Below are positions 42,012 through 52,250 of a stretch of DNA of 64,000 nt, one piece after another. Under the pieces are notes generated by a model. It searched no databases and was not told the DNA's origin. It saw only the letters and a list, made by a program, of their open reading frames with translations. Source of the DNA: Pantoea endophytica (lineage in GTDB: Bacteria; Pseudomonadota; Gammaproteobacteria; Enterobacterales; Enterobacteriaceae); assembly GCF_002858935.1 (NCBI RefSeq), contig NZ_PJRT01000031.1, positions 1-64,000 on the forward strand, given 5' to 3'. Both the position numbers and the translations under genes were made by a program. How positions within the stretch are numbered: the first letter of the stretch is position 1; every line of letters starts with the position of its first letter.

Positions 42012-42919
42012 TAAGACTTTCCTCGTTTGGCACGCGGATGGGCCGCATCGTAAACCGTCGCCAGATGCTGGAAATCCAGATGGGTGTAGATTTGCGTGGT
42101 CGCCAGATTGGCGTGACCGAGCAGTTCCTGTACCGCGCGCAGATCGCCGCTCGATTCCAGCAAATGCGTGGCAAAAGAGTGGCGCAGTTTATGCGGATGA
42201 ATATGGCTGGCAACGCCTTGCTTGATGCCCCATTCGGCAAAACGCTTCTGCACGTTGCGCGTCGAAATCCGGCTGCCGCGGCTGGAGACAAACACCGCAT
42301 CATCCTGCGGCGCAAAGCTAGCACGCAGCGGTAACCAGTGCTGAATCCAGGTAACCGCCGTGCCGCCAATCGGTACGCGGCGCTCTTTGCTGCCTTTACC
42401 CAGCACCCGCACTTCACCGGCCTCCAAATCCATGTGGCGACAATCCATATTCACCAGCTCAGACAGACGCAAACCGCCGCCGTACATGGTTTCCAGCATC
42501 GCGCGGTCGCGTACCGCCAGCGGATCGTTGAGATCGATCTCCAGCAGTTGGTTAACTTCGTCGACATCCATGTTTTTCGGCAGATGGCGCGCATTACGCG
42601 GCGTGGCGATGCCTTTGGCGGGATTGGCGCTCAGCATGCCCTGATGCACTTGCCAGTCGAGAAAACTGCGCAGCGCCGACATGCGCAGCGCCAGACTGCT
42701 GGCGCCTAAACCGCCCCGCCGGCTGCGTGCCGCCAGGCTGCGCACCTGCGCCGGTTCCAGCTGCGACCAGCTCGTCAGCTTCATCTCATCGGCTATTGCT
42801 ATAATCGCCTGCAATTGCCGTTGGTAATTCTTTTGCGTCAGCGGACTCAGCTGGCGTTCGACCTTGAGATAACGCAGAAAGTCATCCACGGCCGGCAGCA
42901 GCGGACTGACGTGACTCAT
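42011..42919 (-). CDS. xerC: site-specific tyrosine recombinase XerC
   Basis: XerC acts with XerD at dif sites to resolve chromosome dimers. The 302-residue protein has an N-terminal SAM-like core-binding domain to about residue 105. The catalytic set is present: Arg151 (GGGLRLSE), Lys175 (LGKGSKER), His243 and Arg246 ([10 protein letters not shown]), His269 (LLGHANL) and the Tyr278 nucleophile (TQIYTH). The start overlaps the upstream stop as ATGA. E. coli XerC is 298 residues. Confidence 0.97.
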   Translation of the reverse strand: MSHVSPLLPAVDDFLRYLKVERQLSPLTQKNYQRQLQAIIAIADEMKLTSWSQLEPAQVRSLAARSRRGGLGASSLALRMSALRSFLDWQVHQGMLSANPAKGIATPRNARHLPKNMDVDEVNQLLEIDLNDPLAVRDRAMLETMYGGGLRLSELVNMDCRHMDLEAGEVRVLGKGSKERRVPIGGTAVTWIQHWLPLRASFAPQDDAVFVSSRGSRISTRNVQKRFAEWGIKQGVASHIHPHKLRHSFATHLLESSGDLRAVQELLGHANLATTQIYTHLDFQHLATVYDAAHPRAKRGKS

Positions 42920-43620
42920 GCGCGTTCAATCCAGCGTGACAGCAGATCCGGCAACATTTGCGCCAGATGCTGCAGCAGCAGCGTACCCATGCCCGCCTGA
43001 TAATGCTGATTATCGCGGCTGGTGAACATTAATATGCCCAGCTCGCCGCGTTCGCCCATCAGCGACATGGCTACCGAGCCAATCGCTTTGGCCTGCGGCA
43101 ACAACAGTAGCAATTCCGGACCGTTCAGGCTGCCGAGATAGTGATGTTCATTGCCGAAGCGCTGAATGCGCAGCGGTTCGAATGCCTGACGTGACAAGCC
43201 GAGCTGGGTGAAATCAGAGGGTGCGCCGATGTGCCACTTGTCATTGAACACGCGTACGTGTGCGCCGGCCAGACCCAGTTCGCGCGCCCAGCGGTGCAGA
43301 CGCGTTAGCATCTCTTGCAAGCTGTCGGCGGCGGCGAGATGACCTTGTAGCGCCAGCAGGCGATCAAACAGCTGATGGTTGGCGGTAGCCTGCTCCATCA
43401 GCAGCGTGATCTCCTCTTCTAACTGCTGGATGTGGTTGCGCTGCCGCGCCATATGCCACTCCACCAGCGAAACGCTGCCGCGTACCGGATGCGGCACCAT
43501 CATCTGTTCAACCTGGCGCGCATTGCGAATAAAAAAATCGGGATTTTGACGCAGAAATGCGCTTACCGATTGATCGTCCAGCAAAACCTCGCTTTCGGTT
43601 TGCTCTTCGACATTTTTCAT
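42916..43620 (-). CDS. yigA: DUF484 family protein YigA
   Basis: This 234-residue protein matches E. coli YigA (235 residues), of DUF484, a GAF-like fold with no proven function. Conserved stretches include [20 protein letters not shown] near residue 29 and [14 protein letters not shown] near 49. The start is set by the ATGA overlap with dapF; the longer in-frame frame to 43794 would run antisense to nothing useful and lies within dapF. It sits between dapF and xerC, as in many gammaproteobacteria. Confidence 0.92.
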   Translation of the reverse strand: MKNVEEQTESEVLLDDQSVSAFLRQNPDFFIRNARQVEQMMVPHPVRGSVSLVEWHMARQRNHIQQLEEEITLLMEQATANHQLFDRLLALQGHLAAADSLQEMLTRLHRWARELGLAGAHVRVFNDKWHIGAPSDFTQLGLSRQAFEPLRIQRFGNEHHYLGSLNGPELLLLLPQAKAIGSVAMSLMGERGELGILMFTSRDNQHYQAGMGTLLLQHLAQMLPDLLSRWIERA

Positions 43621-44441
43621 AGATGAATAAACCCATCGTAGACGTGTGTGGCTGGACCGGTCATAAACAGCGGCTGCCCTTCCCCTTTCCAGGCAATGTG
43701 CAGCGTTCCGCCCGGCAAATCGACGCGGACATTTTCCGCCAAAATGCCCTGCTGAACGCCGCAGGCGACCGCCGCGCAGGCGCCGCTGCCGCATGCCTGG
43801 GTTTCGCCTGCGCCACGTTCATATACGCGCAGACGGATGTGTTCACGATTGACCACTTCCATAAAGCCAACATTGACGCGCTCTGGGAATCGCTCGTGGC
43901 TTTCCAGCTCTGGGCCCAGAGTTTCCACCGGCGCGGTTTTCACGCTTTCTACCTGAATCACGCAGTGCGGATTGCCCATCGATACCGCACCAAACATCAC
44001 GGTTTGCTCGGCCACCCGCTGCAAATATAGGTTCTCTGCTTTATTCGCGCGGAGCGGCACGCTTTGCGGTTCGAAGTTGGGTTGACCCATATTGACGCGC
44101 ACCAGCTCATCATTGGTGACGCTGAGCACCATGCGGCCAGTTTGCGTGCTGACACGAATGTCGCTTTTATTGGTCAAACCTTTCAGACGCACAAAGCGGG
44201 CAAAGCAGCGTGCGCCGTTGCCGCACTGCGCGACTTCGCTGCCATCAGCGTTGAAAATGCGGTAATGGAAATCGAGATCCGGATCGTAAGGCGGTTCAAC
44301 GATCAGTAGCTGATCAAAACCGATCCCCTGATTTCTGTCCGCCAGGCGGCGAATCAGTTCCGGCGAAAAAAAGACGTTTTGCGTCACAGCATCCACAACC
44401 ATAAAGTCGTTGCCGAGACCGTGCATTTTTGAGAACTGCAT
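43617..44441 (-). CDS. dapF: diaminopimelate epimerase
   Basis: DapF converts LL- to meso-diaminopimelate for lysine and peptidoglycan. The 274 residues equal E. coli. The two catalytic cysteines are Cys73 (AQCGNGARC) and the Cys of TQACGSGAC near 217. The chosen ATG has GGAG seven bases upstream; the in-frame ATG at 44465 lacks a ribosome site. It follows lptM by 29 bases and overlaps yigA by four. Confidence 0.97.
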   Translation of the reverse strand: MQFSKMHGLGNDFMVVDAVTQNVFFSPELIRRLADRNQGIGFDQLLIVEPPYDPDLDFHYRIFNADGSEVAQCGNGARCFARFVRLKGLTNKSDIRVSTQTGRMVLSVTNDELVRVNMGQPNFEPQSVPLRANKAENLYLQRVAEQTVMFGAVSMGNPHCVIQVESVKTAPVETLGPELESHERFPERVNVGFMEVVNREHIRLRVYERGAGETQACGSGACAAVACGVQQGILAENVRVDLPGGTLHIAWKGEGQPLFMTGPATHVYDGFIHL

Positions 44442-44470
44442 TTTCTGCTCCGCCGGATTACTCATAGAGT

Positions 44471-44674
44471 TTAGTTGGCCTGCGAACCAGGCTTGCTGGT
44501 GACCAAACCACCGACATCAGCATCCTGAGCCGCTTTTTGCTGCTGCGCGGTGACCTGCTGTTTCGGCTTGTTTGGCTGATCTTTCGGCGGGAAATACAGC
44601 GGTCCTTTTAGGCCACAGCCTACCAGGCTGACCAGTGCCAGCGCCATACCCAGCTGACTCATCACTCGTATCAT
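44471..44674 (-). CDS. lptM: lipoprotein LptM (YifL)
   Basis: LptM is a small outer-membrane-directed lipoprotein that in E. coli binds the LptDE translocon and promotes its oxidative maturation. The 67 residues equal the E. coli length. The signal peptide ends in the lipobox LVGC (Cys at residue 20), followed by the conserved [10 protein letters not shown]; the rest is a disordered, Gln/Lys-rich tail. In E. coli cyaY separates this gene from cyaA; here only 134 non-coding bases do. Confidence 0.93.
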   Translation of the reverse strand: MIRVMSQLGMALALVSLVGCGLKGPLYFPPKDQPNKPKQQVTAQQQKAAQDADVGGLVTSKPGSQAN

Positions 44675-44738
44675 TCTGTCTGCTCTTCTGTCCTAAAGCC
44701 ATGGTTGCTTATCATCGCAGTTGACGTTGTAAAAGCAA

Positions 44739-44760
44739 CAGGAAATAGCCGCATTTCCTG
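44739..44760 (-). terminator. candidate cyaA terminator
   Basis: CAGGAAAT/ATTTCCTG forms an eight-pair stem with a six-base loop, followed on the minus strand by TTGCTTTT. A second strong GC hairpin (ATCCCGCC/GGCGGGAT, 44783-44809) begins at the cyaA stop codon but has no T tract. Confidence 0.5.
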
Positions 44761-44808
44761 CGGCAGGTCAGAGTAACAGCGCATCCCGCCGCGCGAACGC
44801 GGGCGGGA

Positions 44809-47370
44809 TCAATGCATTTGGTAGCGCGGCTGGAAGTCGCCGTTGTCGTTGTCAGGCTGGGTAGCGCAGAGCTGCGTCAGCGTTTGGCTGCGGAAAGGAA
44901 TCACCTGGAAACGTTCGCCAGTGTTCACAATTTGGTAGAACTGCGGCAGGTTAAAGTTGATAAAGCTGGAGCCGTAAGTAAAACGGTCATGCGACGATGA
45001 GTAGAATCGACTCACGTCACGCACCAGCTCTTCTTTACTGCCTTCGCAATGGTGATAAACCTCAACGCGATTGGTTTCGTCGAGGATATAGATGTTGAAG
45101 CCGCGATCGTCATTAGTATCTTCAAAGAAGAACTGAATGATGCCTTCGCTGGCGTAGCCGTTCACCACCGGCGGCAGCGGCGTCTGGTTCGATTCCACTT
45201 TAATCGACAAGCCATGCAGCTTGTTGTTAGAAATCGCGCCATAAAATTCCACGGCGTTTTCCAGCTTCTGCACTGACACGCTCATGCGTTCGAAGAATAA
45301 GCCCCAGGTTTGGCCCGCCATGCGTAACGCTTTAAAGCGGCCCGGTTCCTGACGCGTGCTCGACAGACGCAGCTCAATGCATTCCGAAACCAGCTGCTGC
45401 ACGCGAGTACGAATTAAACCGCGCAGATGCTGGCTGTAGCAGAATACTTCCACCGTATCCGGCGGCGCTGCATCCTGATGCATTTTGCCGAGAATGGTTT
45501 TCAGCGCCTCAATCATCGCCTGCTCGCCATTGAAGTGCAGCGTACGCACTTCATTCCACGAGTTGCGATAGAGCAGATCGATGCTGCCAATCAAACATTG
45601 CTGCTGCTGACCGAAGCTGAACACATCCAGCTTACGGAAATCAAAATGCACCACCTGATTGCGGAATGCGGAGGTAGGATCGTGTTCCAGGTTAACGATA
45701 ATCGCTAAGTGACGAATTTCGCACGGGCTGTAGAGCGCTTTCGGCGTCGGTGCTGGCACGCGCAGCGGGAAGTGGCTCGACACATCGTTAACCAGTTCCT
45801 GCAGACGCGGCAGATCGCACAGATCGTTGCCCTTCATATGCAGACGCGTTTTGCTGGTCAGCAAACCGTTAAACCACGCCCACGCCACCAGCTTGTTTAG
45901 ATAGCGATTATATTCCAGCGGCTGATGGCTGATGATGGAACTCATGTCCGGCGATTGGTTATACAGATACCAACCGGCGCGATTAGCGCGGCCCGCCGGG
46001 ACATGAATAAAGGTAAGATTCTCTTCCGAGAGATCGGGCGAAATCTGCGGGTTCACTAAAGTGACTTTACCCGGCAGCGCCTCGAACGCGGCATACAGTT
46101 TACGCGTCAGCACGCCGATGTCCTGCGGGCTGGCGCTGACGCTTAAATTGTTGCGACGCGCAAAGCGAATCAGGTTGCGATAGCTCTGCATCATCGCATC
46201 CAGCAGCTCGTTGTGCGCTTCGCGTACCCGTTCGATTTTCCACTGCGCGCGGTTATCCAGTACCGCTAACTTCTCTTCATCCCAGCCCCACTCTTTAACC
46301 AGCTGCGATAAGATCTCGCGCCGCCAGCCGGTGCGCTGATGATGGTGATCTTCGCTCGAGAGCTTTTCACACACTTTTAAATAGAAACATCGACGCACTA
46401 AATCGAGGCGCGCCATGTCATCAACGCTGGTGAGATAGCGCGTCACGCGCTCCAGCATCATGCAGTAAGGATCGAGACCGAAGGAGACAATTTCGCCGTC
46501 GTGCAGGCGCTGCTTGATGTCCATCGACAAGAGCTGCGTGTCGGGATATTCCCAGCTGTAGGCTTCCAGCAGCAGGGTTTTCAGCACCGCTTTATACGGC
46601 GAGTCGATACTTTTATACAGCTGCCACAAGCTGGCACCGAAGTACTCTTCCGCCGACAGCGTGCCAAGGCCGCCGAGATCCAGCCACTCATTCGGCGTCA
46701 GGACGCCTTGTGAATAGAGCGACATGACGTAATCGTCGTAATGGTGCTCCTCTTCGCCAGGCACCATATTCCACAGGATGCGTTTACCCGCCATACGCAC
46801 GGCGGTACGGTAGAACTCATCCAGCAGCAAAATATGTTGGGTAGAACCGCAGTCTTCACCGCCGAGGCTACCGCTTTCGTTATGGCGGAAACGGTTCTCG
46901 TCAATCAGGAAGAAGCTGACTTCCACACCCATCGACACACACCATTTCTGCAACAGCGTACACTTACGCTGCAGATTGAGGCGCTCTTCATTATCCAGCC
47001 ACGATTGGTGGCATACCCAGATGTCGAGGTCGGAAATGCTGTTTTGCCCAACCGACGAGGTGCTGCCCATTGAGTAAATGCCGGTAATTGGACGTTCGCC
47101 CGCGACGGCGGCGGTGAGATCGAGTGGTTGTCCGCCCGCTAAGTTCTGCAGCAGCTGGAATTGATTTTCATCGGGCGTGTAAAGGCAGACGCCATGCGGA
47201 ACGCTACCTTCGAGGTAGCCCGGCATCAGCGGATGATGGTAGTGCAATAATGTTGGCAGCAGACTGTAGACTTGCTGGAAAGCAGGCCCCATGGCAGCCA
47301 GTGCGCGATCTACACGCAGCTGGTTAATCGCATCCAGTCTCTGTTTCAGTGTCTCAATGTAGAGGTACAA
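44809..47370 (-). CDS. cyaA: class I adenylate cyclase
   Basis: CyaA makes cyclic AMP for CRP and is controlled through the glucose phosphotransferase system. From the TTG at 47370 the protein has 853 residues (848 in E. coli) and starts [20 protein letters not shown], the same as E. coli, which also uses TTG. The catalytic region has MGSTSSVGQ and [11 protein letters not shown] near residue 100-120. The C-terminal half is the glucose-responsive regulatory region. A GTG at 47403 would add eleven residues. A CRP site lies upstream. Confidence 0.94.
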   Translation of the reverse strand: MYLYIETLKQRLDAINQLRVDRALAAMGPAFQQVYSLLPTLLHYHHPLMPGYLEGSVPHGVCLYTPDENQFQLLQNLAGGQPLDLTAAVAGERPITGIYSMGSTSSVGQNSISDLDIWVCHQSWLDNEERLNLQRKCTLLQKWCVSMGVEVSFFLIDENRFRHNESGSLGGEDCGSTQHILLLDEFYRTAVRMAGKRILWNMVPGEEEHHYDDYVMSLYSQGVLTPNEWLDLGGLGTLSAEEYFGASLWQLYKSIDSPYKAVLKTLLLEAYSWEYPDTQLLSMDIKQRLHDGEIVSFGLDPYCMMLERVTRYLTSVDDMARLDLVRRCFYLKVCEKLSSEDHHHQRTGWRREILSQLVKEWGWDEEKLAVLDNRAQWKIERVREAHNELLDAMMQSYRNLIRFARRNNLSVSASPQDIGVLTRKLYAAFEALPGKVTLVNPQISPDLSEENLTFIHVPAGRANRAGWYLYNQSPDMSSIISHQPLEYNRYLNKLVAWAWFNGLLTSKTRLHMKGNDLCDLPRLQELVNDVSSHFPLRVPAPTPKALYSPCEIRHLAIIVNLEHDPTSAFRNQVVHFDFRKLDVFSFGQQQQCLIGSIDLLYRNSWNEVRTLHFNGEQAMIEALKTILGKMHQDAAPPDTVEVFCYSQHLRGLIRTRVQQLVSECIELRLSSTRQEPGRFKALRMAGQTWGLFFERMSVSVQKLENAVEFYGAISNNKLHGLSIKVESNQTPLPPVVNGYASEGIIQFFFEDTNDDRGFNIYILDETNRVEVYHHCEGSKEELVRDVSRFYSSSHDRFTYGSSFINFNLPQFYQIVNTGERFQVIPFRSQTLTQLCATQPDNDNGDFQPRYQMH

Positions 47371-47458
47371 GACGTTTCGCCTGATTGTCCCAGTGTTAAG
47401 CACCCTGTTTCCGCATTCTGCCGCTTAATAATAAAGATATCGGGCAAATAATTGCTGG

Positions 47459-47479
47459 AAACGTGATCAATCTAACACC
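47459..47479 (-). promoter_or_regulatory. CRP site of the cyaA promoter
   Basis: The minus strand reads GGTGTTAGATTGATCACGTTT, one base different from the E. coli cyaA CRP site as I recall it. CRP-cAMP represses cyaA there. It lies 89-109 bases before the TTG start. The 316-base cyaA-hemC gap contains no gene; the hemC promoter was not resolved by eye. Confidence 0.78.
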
Positions 47480-47686
47480 CGGAGGATTGACCGTAAAGAA
47501 AGTTGCGCTACTTAACAGTTTAGCATGTTCCGACCGTAGCCCTGCTTTTTTCAGACTTCGACACAAAACTGCGACCCGCAAGATCCAGGCGCAGTCTGAC
47601 ATCGCCGCCTTTTCAATCCGTTGAAACTGACAGCATTCCCCTATCAATGATAGGATATTCGATGAACGATCAAAATGGTTAACAGC

Positions 47687-48628
47687 ATGTTAAACAAAAT
47701 TTTCAGAATTGCTACCAGACAAAGTCCCCTTGCTTTGTGGCAGGCACAATATGTCCAACAGCGTCTGATGGCGGCTCATCCGGGTCTGCAAGTTGAGTTG
47801 CTGCCGATGGTCACCAAAGGTGATGTCATCCTTGATACGCCACTGGCAAAGGTTGGCGGCAAAGGGCTATTCGTTAAAGAGCTTGAGCTGGCAATGCTGG
47901 AAGGCCGCGCCGATCTCGCCGTGCACTCAATGAAAGATGTGCCGATCGATTTTCCACAAGGCCTCGGTCTGGTGACCATTTGCGAGCGTGAAGATCCGCG
48001 CGATGCTTTCGTCTCCAATCGTTACAACAGTGTTGATGAGCTGCCGCAAGGCGCGGTTGTCGGGACGTCCAGCCTGCGTCGCCAGTGCCAGCTGAGCGCC
48101 CGTCGTCCGGATTTAGTGATTCGCTCGCTGCGCGGCAACGTCGGCACGCGTCTCGGCAAACTCGATGCCGGTGAATATGACGCCATCATTCTGGCGGCGG
48201 CCGGTTTGAAGCGTTTAGGTCTGGAAGATCGCATCCGTCAGGCAATGCCTGCCGAGATCTCCCTGCCCGCCGTGGGTCAGGGCGCCGTCGGCATTGAATG
48301 CCGCGCAGATGATGAGCAATTGATTACGCTGCTACAGGCGTTGAATCACGACGATACCGCCGTGTGCGTGCGCGCCGAACGCGCAATGAACACGCGGCTG
48401 GAAGGCGGTTGTCAGGTGCCTATCGGCAGCTTCGCGGTGCTGGAAGACGATCAGCTGTGGCTGCGCGGATTAGTTGGCTCACCGGACGGCAGTCAAATGG
48501 TGGTCGGCGAGCGTCGCGGTCCACGCGATCACGCCGAAAGAATGGGGGTTTCGCTGGCCGAAGAGCTGTTGGATGGCGGCGCGCGCGACATTCTGCGTGA
48601 AGTGTATCAAGGTCAACCGCCAGTATGA
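47687..48628 (+). CDS. hemC: porphobilinogen deaminase
   Basis: HemC condenses four porphobilinogens to hydroxymethylbilane in tetrapyrrole synthesis. The 313 residues from the second ATG equal E. coli; a start at 47675 would add four. Visible signatures are [14 protein letters not shown] near residue 8, HSMKDVP near 80 and [11 protein letters not shown] near 128. The dipyrromethane-cofactor Cys is in [11 protein letters not shown] near 242. It is the first gene of hemCDXY and overlaps hemD by four bases (ATGA). Confidence 0.96.
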   Translation: MLNKIFRIATRQSPLALWQAQYVQQRLMAAHPGLQVELLPMVTKGDVILDTPLAKVGGKGLFVKELELAMLEGRADLAVHSMKDVPIDFPQGLGLVTICEREDPRDAFVSNRYNSVDELPQGAVVGTSSLRRQCQLSARRPDLVIRSLRGNVGTRLGKLDAGEYDAIILAAAGLKRLGLEDRIRQAMPAEISLPAVGQGAVGIECRADDEQLITLLQALNHDDTAVCVRAERAMNTRLEGGCQVPIGSFAVLEDDQLWLRGLVGSPDGSQMVVGERRGPRDHAERMGVSLAEELLDGGARDILREVYQGQPPV

Positions 48629-49365
48629 CCATCCTCGTGACCCGCCCGGAACCGGCCGCCACTGAACTGGTCTCGCGTTTGCGCAGCCTGGGCAAGCTGG
48701 CATGGGGCTTCCCGCTGATTGAATTTACGCCGGGTCGCGATCTTATCCATTTGCCAAGCCAACTTGCGGCGTTACAGCCAGGCGATCTGGTGTTTTTACT
48801 GTCGCAGCAGGTCGTTACTTTCGCCGAGCCCGCTTTACAGCAAAGCGCGACAACATGGCCTGAAGCCCTCAACTACTATGCTATTGGTCGCAGCACCGCT
48901 TTAGCCCTGCATACCGTCAGTAATCTCAAAGTAGACTATCCTCATGCGCGGGAGACCAGCGAAGAGCTGGTGCGCCTGAACCGTCTGCAGCAGGTTAGTG
49001 GCAAACGCGCGCTGATTCTGCGCGGCAGTCCGGGCCGCGAGTTGCTGGCAGAAACGCTGATTGAACGCGGCGTTGAGGTGCAATACTGCGAGTGTTATCA
49101 GCGCTGTGAAAAGCACTACAACGGCGCGACTGAAGGCCGCCGCTGGCGCGATCGCGGCATTACAACGCTGGTGGTAACCAGCGGCGAAATGTTACAACAA
49201 CTCTTTTCTCTGTTTCCGCCAATTGATCGTCGGGAATGGTTACTGCACTGTCGGCTTGTGGTCGTCAGTGAACGTTTGGCTACGCAAGCCGCTGAATTAG
49301 GCTGGCAGGACATTGATGTAGCCGATGGTGCCGATAACGATGCGCTGCTGCGCGCGTTACGCTGA
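48625..49365 (+). CDS. hemD: uroporphyrinogen-III synthase
   Basis: HemD closes hydroxymethylbilane to uroporphyrinogen III with inversion of ring D. The 246-residue protein has the length of E. coli HemD. The family is poorly conserved; visible segments are [13 protein letters not shown] at the N-terminus, FLLSQQVV near residue 55, YAIGRSTA near 88 and VVTSGEML near 180. The start overlaps hemC, which favours coupled production of the two enzymes. hemX follows after 23 bases. Confidence 0.95.
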   Translation: MTILVTRPEPAATELVSRLRSLGKLAWGFPLIEFTPGRDLIHLPSQLAALQPGDLVFLLSQQVVTFAEPALQQSATTWPEALNYYAIGRSTALALHTVSNLKVDYPHARETSEELVRLNRLQQVSGKRALILRGSPGRELLAETLIERGVEVQYCECYQRCEKHYNGATEGRRWRDRGITTLVVTSGEMLQQLFSLFPPIDRREWLLHCRLVVVSERLATQAAELGWQDIDVADGADNDALLRALR

Positions 49366-49388
49366 ACTTAACAATGGGATGAGCCATA

Positions 49389-50519
49389 ATGACGGAACAA
49401 AAAGCCTCCTCCGCCATGGTTGAAGAAACCACCCCAGCGGACAATTCTCCCTCGCCAGCAACCAAACCACCTCGCGATAAAAAAGGCGATGGCAAGGTGC
49501 TGAGTGCCGTGGCGATTGTGATTGCGCTGGCGATTGGGGCGGGACTTTACCTTAATGGGAAACACCAGGCCGATTTACAGGCTCAAACTAACCAGAATCT
49601 CAGTGAGCAGCTGAGCGCCTTGCAGCAGCAACTGGGCAGCGACAAACAGCAGCTGACGCAACAGCTGGATAGCGCCAACAGCGCCTTGCAGCAGGCGCGC
49701 ACGCAGCAGGATAACAGCGCAAAAGAGCTGGAAACCCTGCGTGATAAAGTCGCTACCATCTCTGGAAACGACACGCGTACCTGGCTACTGGCGCAAGCGG
49801 ACTACCTCGTCAAACTGGCGGGCCGCAAACTGTGGAGCGATCAGGATGTCACTACCGCGGCAGCGTTACTGAAAAGTGCTGATTCCAGCCTGGCCGACAT
49901 GAACGATCCGAGCGTGATGAATGTGCGTCGTGCGCTAACGCAGGACATCAGTTCACTCTCCGCCGTCAGCCAGGTTGATTATGACGGCACCATCCTCAAG
50001 CTTAATCAGCTGTCGAACGGCGTCGATAATCTACGCCTGGCCGACAACGACAGCGATGATTCGCCTATGGACGCCGATGGTGGTGAACTCTCCAGTTCGC
50101 TGCACGAGTGGCGTCAAAATCTGGTGAAAAGCTGGCATAACTTTATGGATGATTTCATCACCATCCGCCGCCGCGACAACACCGCACAGCCGCTGCTGGC
50201 ACCGAATCAGGACGTTTACCTGCGCGAAAACATTCGTTCGCGCCTGCTGATTGCGGCTCAGGCCGTACCGCGTCATCAGGATGAGATCTACAAACAGTCT
50301 ATCGATGCGGTATCAACCTGGGTTCGCGCCTGGTATGACACCAACGATGCCGCCACCAAAGCCTTCCTTGCACAGCTGGATGAATTGAGCCAGCAAAGCA
50401 TTTCAATGGATGTGCCGGATACGCTGGAAAGCCAGCCGCTGCTGGAAAAACTGATGCAAACCCGCGTACGTAATTTGCTGGCTCAGCCATCGGTTGCTGC
50501 TGATCAACAAGGAGGCTAA
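49389..50519 (+). CDS. hemX: HemX membrane protein
   Basis: The 376-residue protein is the enterobacterial HemX (393 in E. coli). It is sometimes labelled uroporphyrinogen methyltransferase, but it lacks the SAM motifs of that enzyme and its function is unproven. It has a charged N-terminal tail, one membrane helix (residues about 38-57) and a Gln-rich coiled coil to about residue 125. A conserved soluble domain starts [17 protein letters not shown]. It lies two bases before hemY. Confidence 0.92.
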   Translation: MTEQKASSAMVEETTPADNSPSPATKPPRDKKGDGKVLSAVAIVIALAIGAGLYLNGKHQADLQAQTNQNLSEQLSALQQQLGSDKQQLTQQLDSANSALQQARTQQDNSAKELETLRDKVATISGNDTRTWLLAQADYLVKLAGRKLWSDQDVTTAAALLKSADSSLADMNDPSVMNVRRALTQDISSLSAVSQVDYDGTILKLNQLSNGVDNLRLADNDSDDSPMDADGGELSSSLHEWRQNLVKSWHNFMDDFITIRRRDNTAQPLLAPNQDVYLRENIRSRLLIAAQAVPRHQDEIYKQSIDAVSTWVRAWYDTNDAATKAFLAQLDELSQQSISMDVPDTLESQPLLEKLMQTRVRNLLAQPSVAADQQGG

Positions 50520-50521
50520 CC

Positions 50522-51718
50522 ATGCTGAAAGTATTGGTGCTTTTCCTGCTACTGATTGCGGGCATTGTGGTTGGTCCGATGGTAGCCGGCCATCAGGGCT
50601 ACGTGCTGATCCAAACCGACAACTGGAACATTGAAACCAGCGTAACCGGCCTGGCGATCATCTTGATCCTCAGCCTGCTGGTGATTTTGTTGGTGGAATG
50701 GATTCTGCGTCGCCTATTCCGTACCGGCGCACGCACACGCGGCTGGTTCACTGGCCGCAAGCGCCGTAGCGCGCAGCGTCACACGCAAAGCGCGCTGATG
50801 AAACTGGCGGAAGGTGACTTTAAACAGGCCGAAAAACTGCTGTCGAAAAATGCCGACCACGCCGATCAGCCAGTGGCAAACTACTTGCTGGCTGCCGAAG
50901 CGGCACAGCAACGCGGTGACGAAATCCGTGCTAATCAGCATCTGGAGCGCGCTTCTGAGCTGTCGGTGAATGACACGATTCCGGTTGAAATCACACGCGT
51001 ACGTCTGCAACTGGCGCGCAACGAAGATCATGCGGCACGCCATGGCGTTGATCGCCTGCTGGAAGTCGCGCCGCGCCATCCGGAAGTGTTGCGTCTGGCA
51101 GAACAAGCCTATATTCGTACCGGCGCATGGGGCGCATTGCTCGACATTCTGCCTGCGATGCAGAAAGTGCAGATCAATGATGAAGCACAGCGCGATGCCT
51201 TGCAGCAGCAAGCCTGGCTGGGCCTGATGAACCAGGCGATGGCCGATCAAGGCAGCGACGGTTTGAAGAAATGGTGGCAAAACCAGAGCCGCAAAACGCG
51301 TCAGGAAACCGCCTTGCAGGTGGCTATGGCAGAACATCTGATTGAGTGTGACGACCCGGATACCGCACAGAGCATCGTGCTGGAAGGTCTGAAACGTCAA
51401 TATGACGATCGTCTGGTGTTGCTGATGCCGCGCATCAAAAGTGGCGATCCGCAATCTCTGGAGAAAGCATTGCGTCAGCAGATTAAACAGCATGGCGCCA
51501 CGCCGCTGCTCCATAGCACGCTGGGTCAGCTGCTGATGCGTCATGGGGAATGGCAGCAGGCGGCAGAAGCGTTCCAGCAAGCGCTGGCGCAGCGTCCGGA
51601 TGCGTTTGATTATGCCTGGCTGGCCGATGTTTACGACCGCCTGCATCGTCCGGAAGACGCTGCCAAAATGCGTCGTGAAGGCCTGCTACTTACGCTGAAG
51701 ACCAATACCAGCGCCTGA
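50522..51718 (+). CDS. hemY: HemY membrane TPR protein
   Basis: The 398 residues equal E. coli HemY, a membrane protein of the heme cluster with two N-terminal helices (residues about 1-20 and 42-62) and a cytosolic array of TPR helices. The basic segment TGRKRRSAQRHTQSALMKLAEGDF follows the second helix. It is not the protoporphyrinogen oxidase that carries the same symbol in Gram-positive bacteria. A strong terminator follows 26 bases later. Confidence 0.94.
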   Translation: MLKVLVLFLLLIAGIVVGPMVAGHQGYVLIQTDNWNIETSVTGLAIILILSLLVILLVEWILRRLFRTGARTRGWFTGRKRRSAQRHTQSALMKLAEGDFKQAEKLLSKNADHADQPVANYLLAAEAAQQRGDEIRANQHLERASELSVNDTIPVEITRVRLQLARNEDHAARHGVDRLLEVAPRHPEVLRLAEQAYIRTGAWGALLDILPAMQKVQINDEAQRDALQQQAWLGLMNQAMADQGSDGLKKWWQNQSRKTRQETALQVAMAEHLIECDDPDTAQSIVLEGLKRQYDDRLVLLMPRIKSGDPQSLEKALRQQIKQHGATPLLHSTLGQLLMRHGEWQQAAEAFQQALAQRPDAFDYAWLADVYDRLHRPEDAAKMRREGLLLTLKTNTSA

Positions 51719-51743
51719 TTTTACGATTGTTACTTTTGTGCAC

Positions 51744-51771
51744 GCCGGGCTTGTCCCGGCTTTTTTTTTTT
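51744..51771 (+). terminator. hemCDXY rho-independent terminator
   Basis: GCCGGG/CCCGGC with a CTTGT loop is followed by eleven T residues. Confidence 0.93.
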
Positions 51772-51799
51772 CCCTGCAATTTATCGCTAATCAATATCC

Positions 51800-51815
51800 T
51801 GATCTGTTTCGATCA
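51800..51815. promoter_or_regulatory. inverted repeat upstream of tumEA (candidate operator)
   Basis: TGATC-TGTTTC-GATCA is a perfect five-base inverted repeat 24 bases upstream of the -35 element of the toxin-antitoxin promoter. Its role as an autoregulatory site is inference. Confidence 0.35.
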
Positions 51816-51838
51816 TTACCGTGTGGGTCTGATGAAAT

Positions 51839-51867
51839 TTTACACAGCAACATTGATTTGTTATGAT
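51839..51867 (+). promoter_or_regulatory. tumEA promoter with overlapping palindrome
   Basis: TTTACA, a 17-base spacer and TATGAT lie just before tumE. A perfect palindrome, TTATGA-N5-TCATAA (51861-51877), covers the -10 and the expected transcription start, a good position for binding by the antitoxin's DNA-binding domain. The predicted 5' leader is only about eight bases. Confidence 0.6.
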
Positions 51868-51881
51868 CGGGTCATAAGTAT

Positions 51882-52250
51882 ATGGATGATGAAGACTACG
51901 GATTAAATACACTGATCGACATGGATGGATATCGATTTACTTATGAGAGCGGATATTGGTGGAAAATTGAGGTTCGTAAAGAAGCACCGTCGAAGTTCAG
52001 GCCGCATGGCATAAGGTACAATCTTACCTTCCATAACAATTACAACACCCGCATCTTCGGCATAGATAACGCTCATGCCATTAAGCCGCCGAAGAGAGGT
52101 TTTTCAGGTAAATGGACGGTTTATGACCATTTGCATAAAACCTCTGTTGATTCTGGGCAGCCCTATTTCTTTGTTTCGGCCAGCCAACTGCTCGAAGACT
52201 TTCTGGAAAATGTAGACAAAATCATTGGTGAAAAAGAGGGTAAATCATGA
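51882..52250 (+). CDS. TumE-family toxin (DUF6516)
   Basis: The 122-residue protein resembles the TumE/DUF6516 toxin family. The core is YWWKIEVRKEAP, then a HGIRYNLTFHN strand, then RIFGIDNAHAIKPPK near residue 57-71 and the WTVYDHLHKT segment. No membrane helix or signal is present. The biochemical action of TumE toxins is not something I can state with confidence. It overlaps the downstream antitoxin by four bases (ATGA). Base composition is more AT-rich than the flanking hem genes, which suggests acquisition. No strong ribosome site precedes the ATG. Confidence 0.72.
   Translation: MDDEDYGLNTLIDMDGYRFTYESGYWWKIEVRKEAPSKFRPHGIRYNLTFHNNYNTRIFGIDNAHAIKPPKRGFSGKWTVYDHLHKTSVDSGQPYFFVSASQLLEDFLENVDKIIGEKEGKS

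Noticed and set aside
43621-43794. 58-residue N-terminal extension of the DUF484 protein
   Set aside because: It lies within dapF in another frame; the ATGA overlap and family length favour 43620.
50714-51646. 310-codon minus-strand frame opposite hemY
   Set aside because: Antisense shadow of hemY with no family features.
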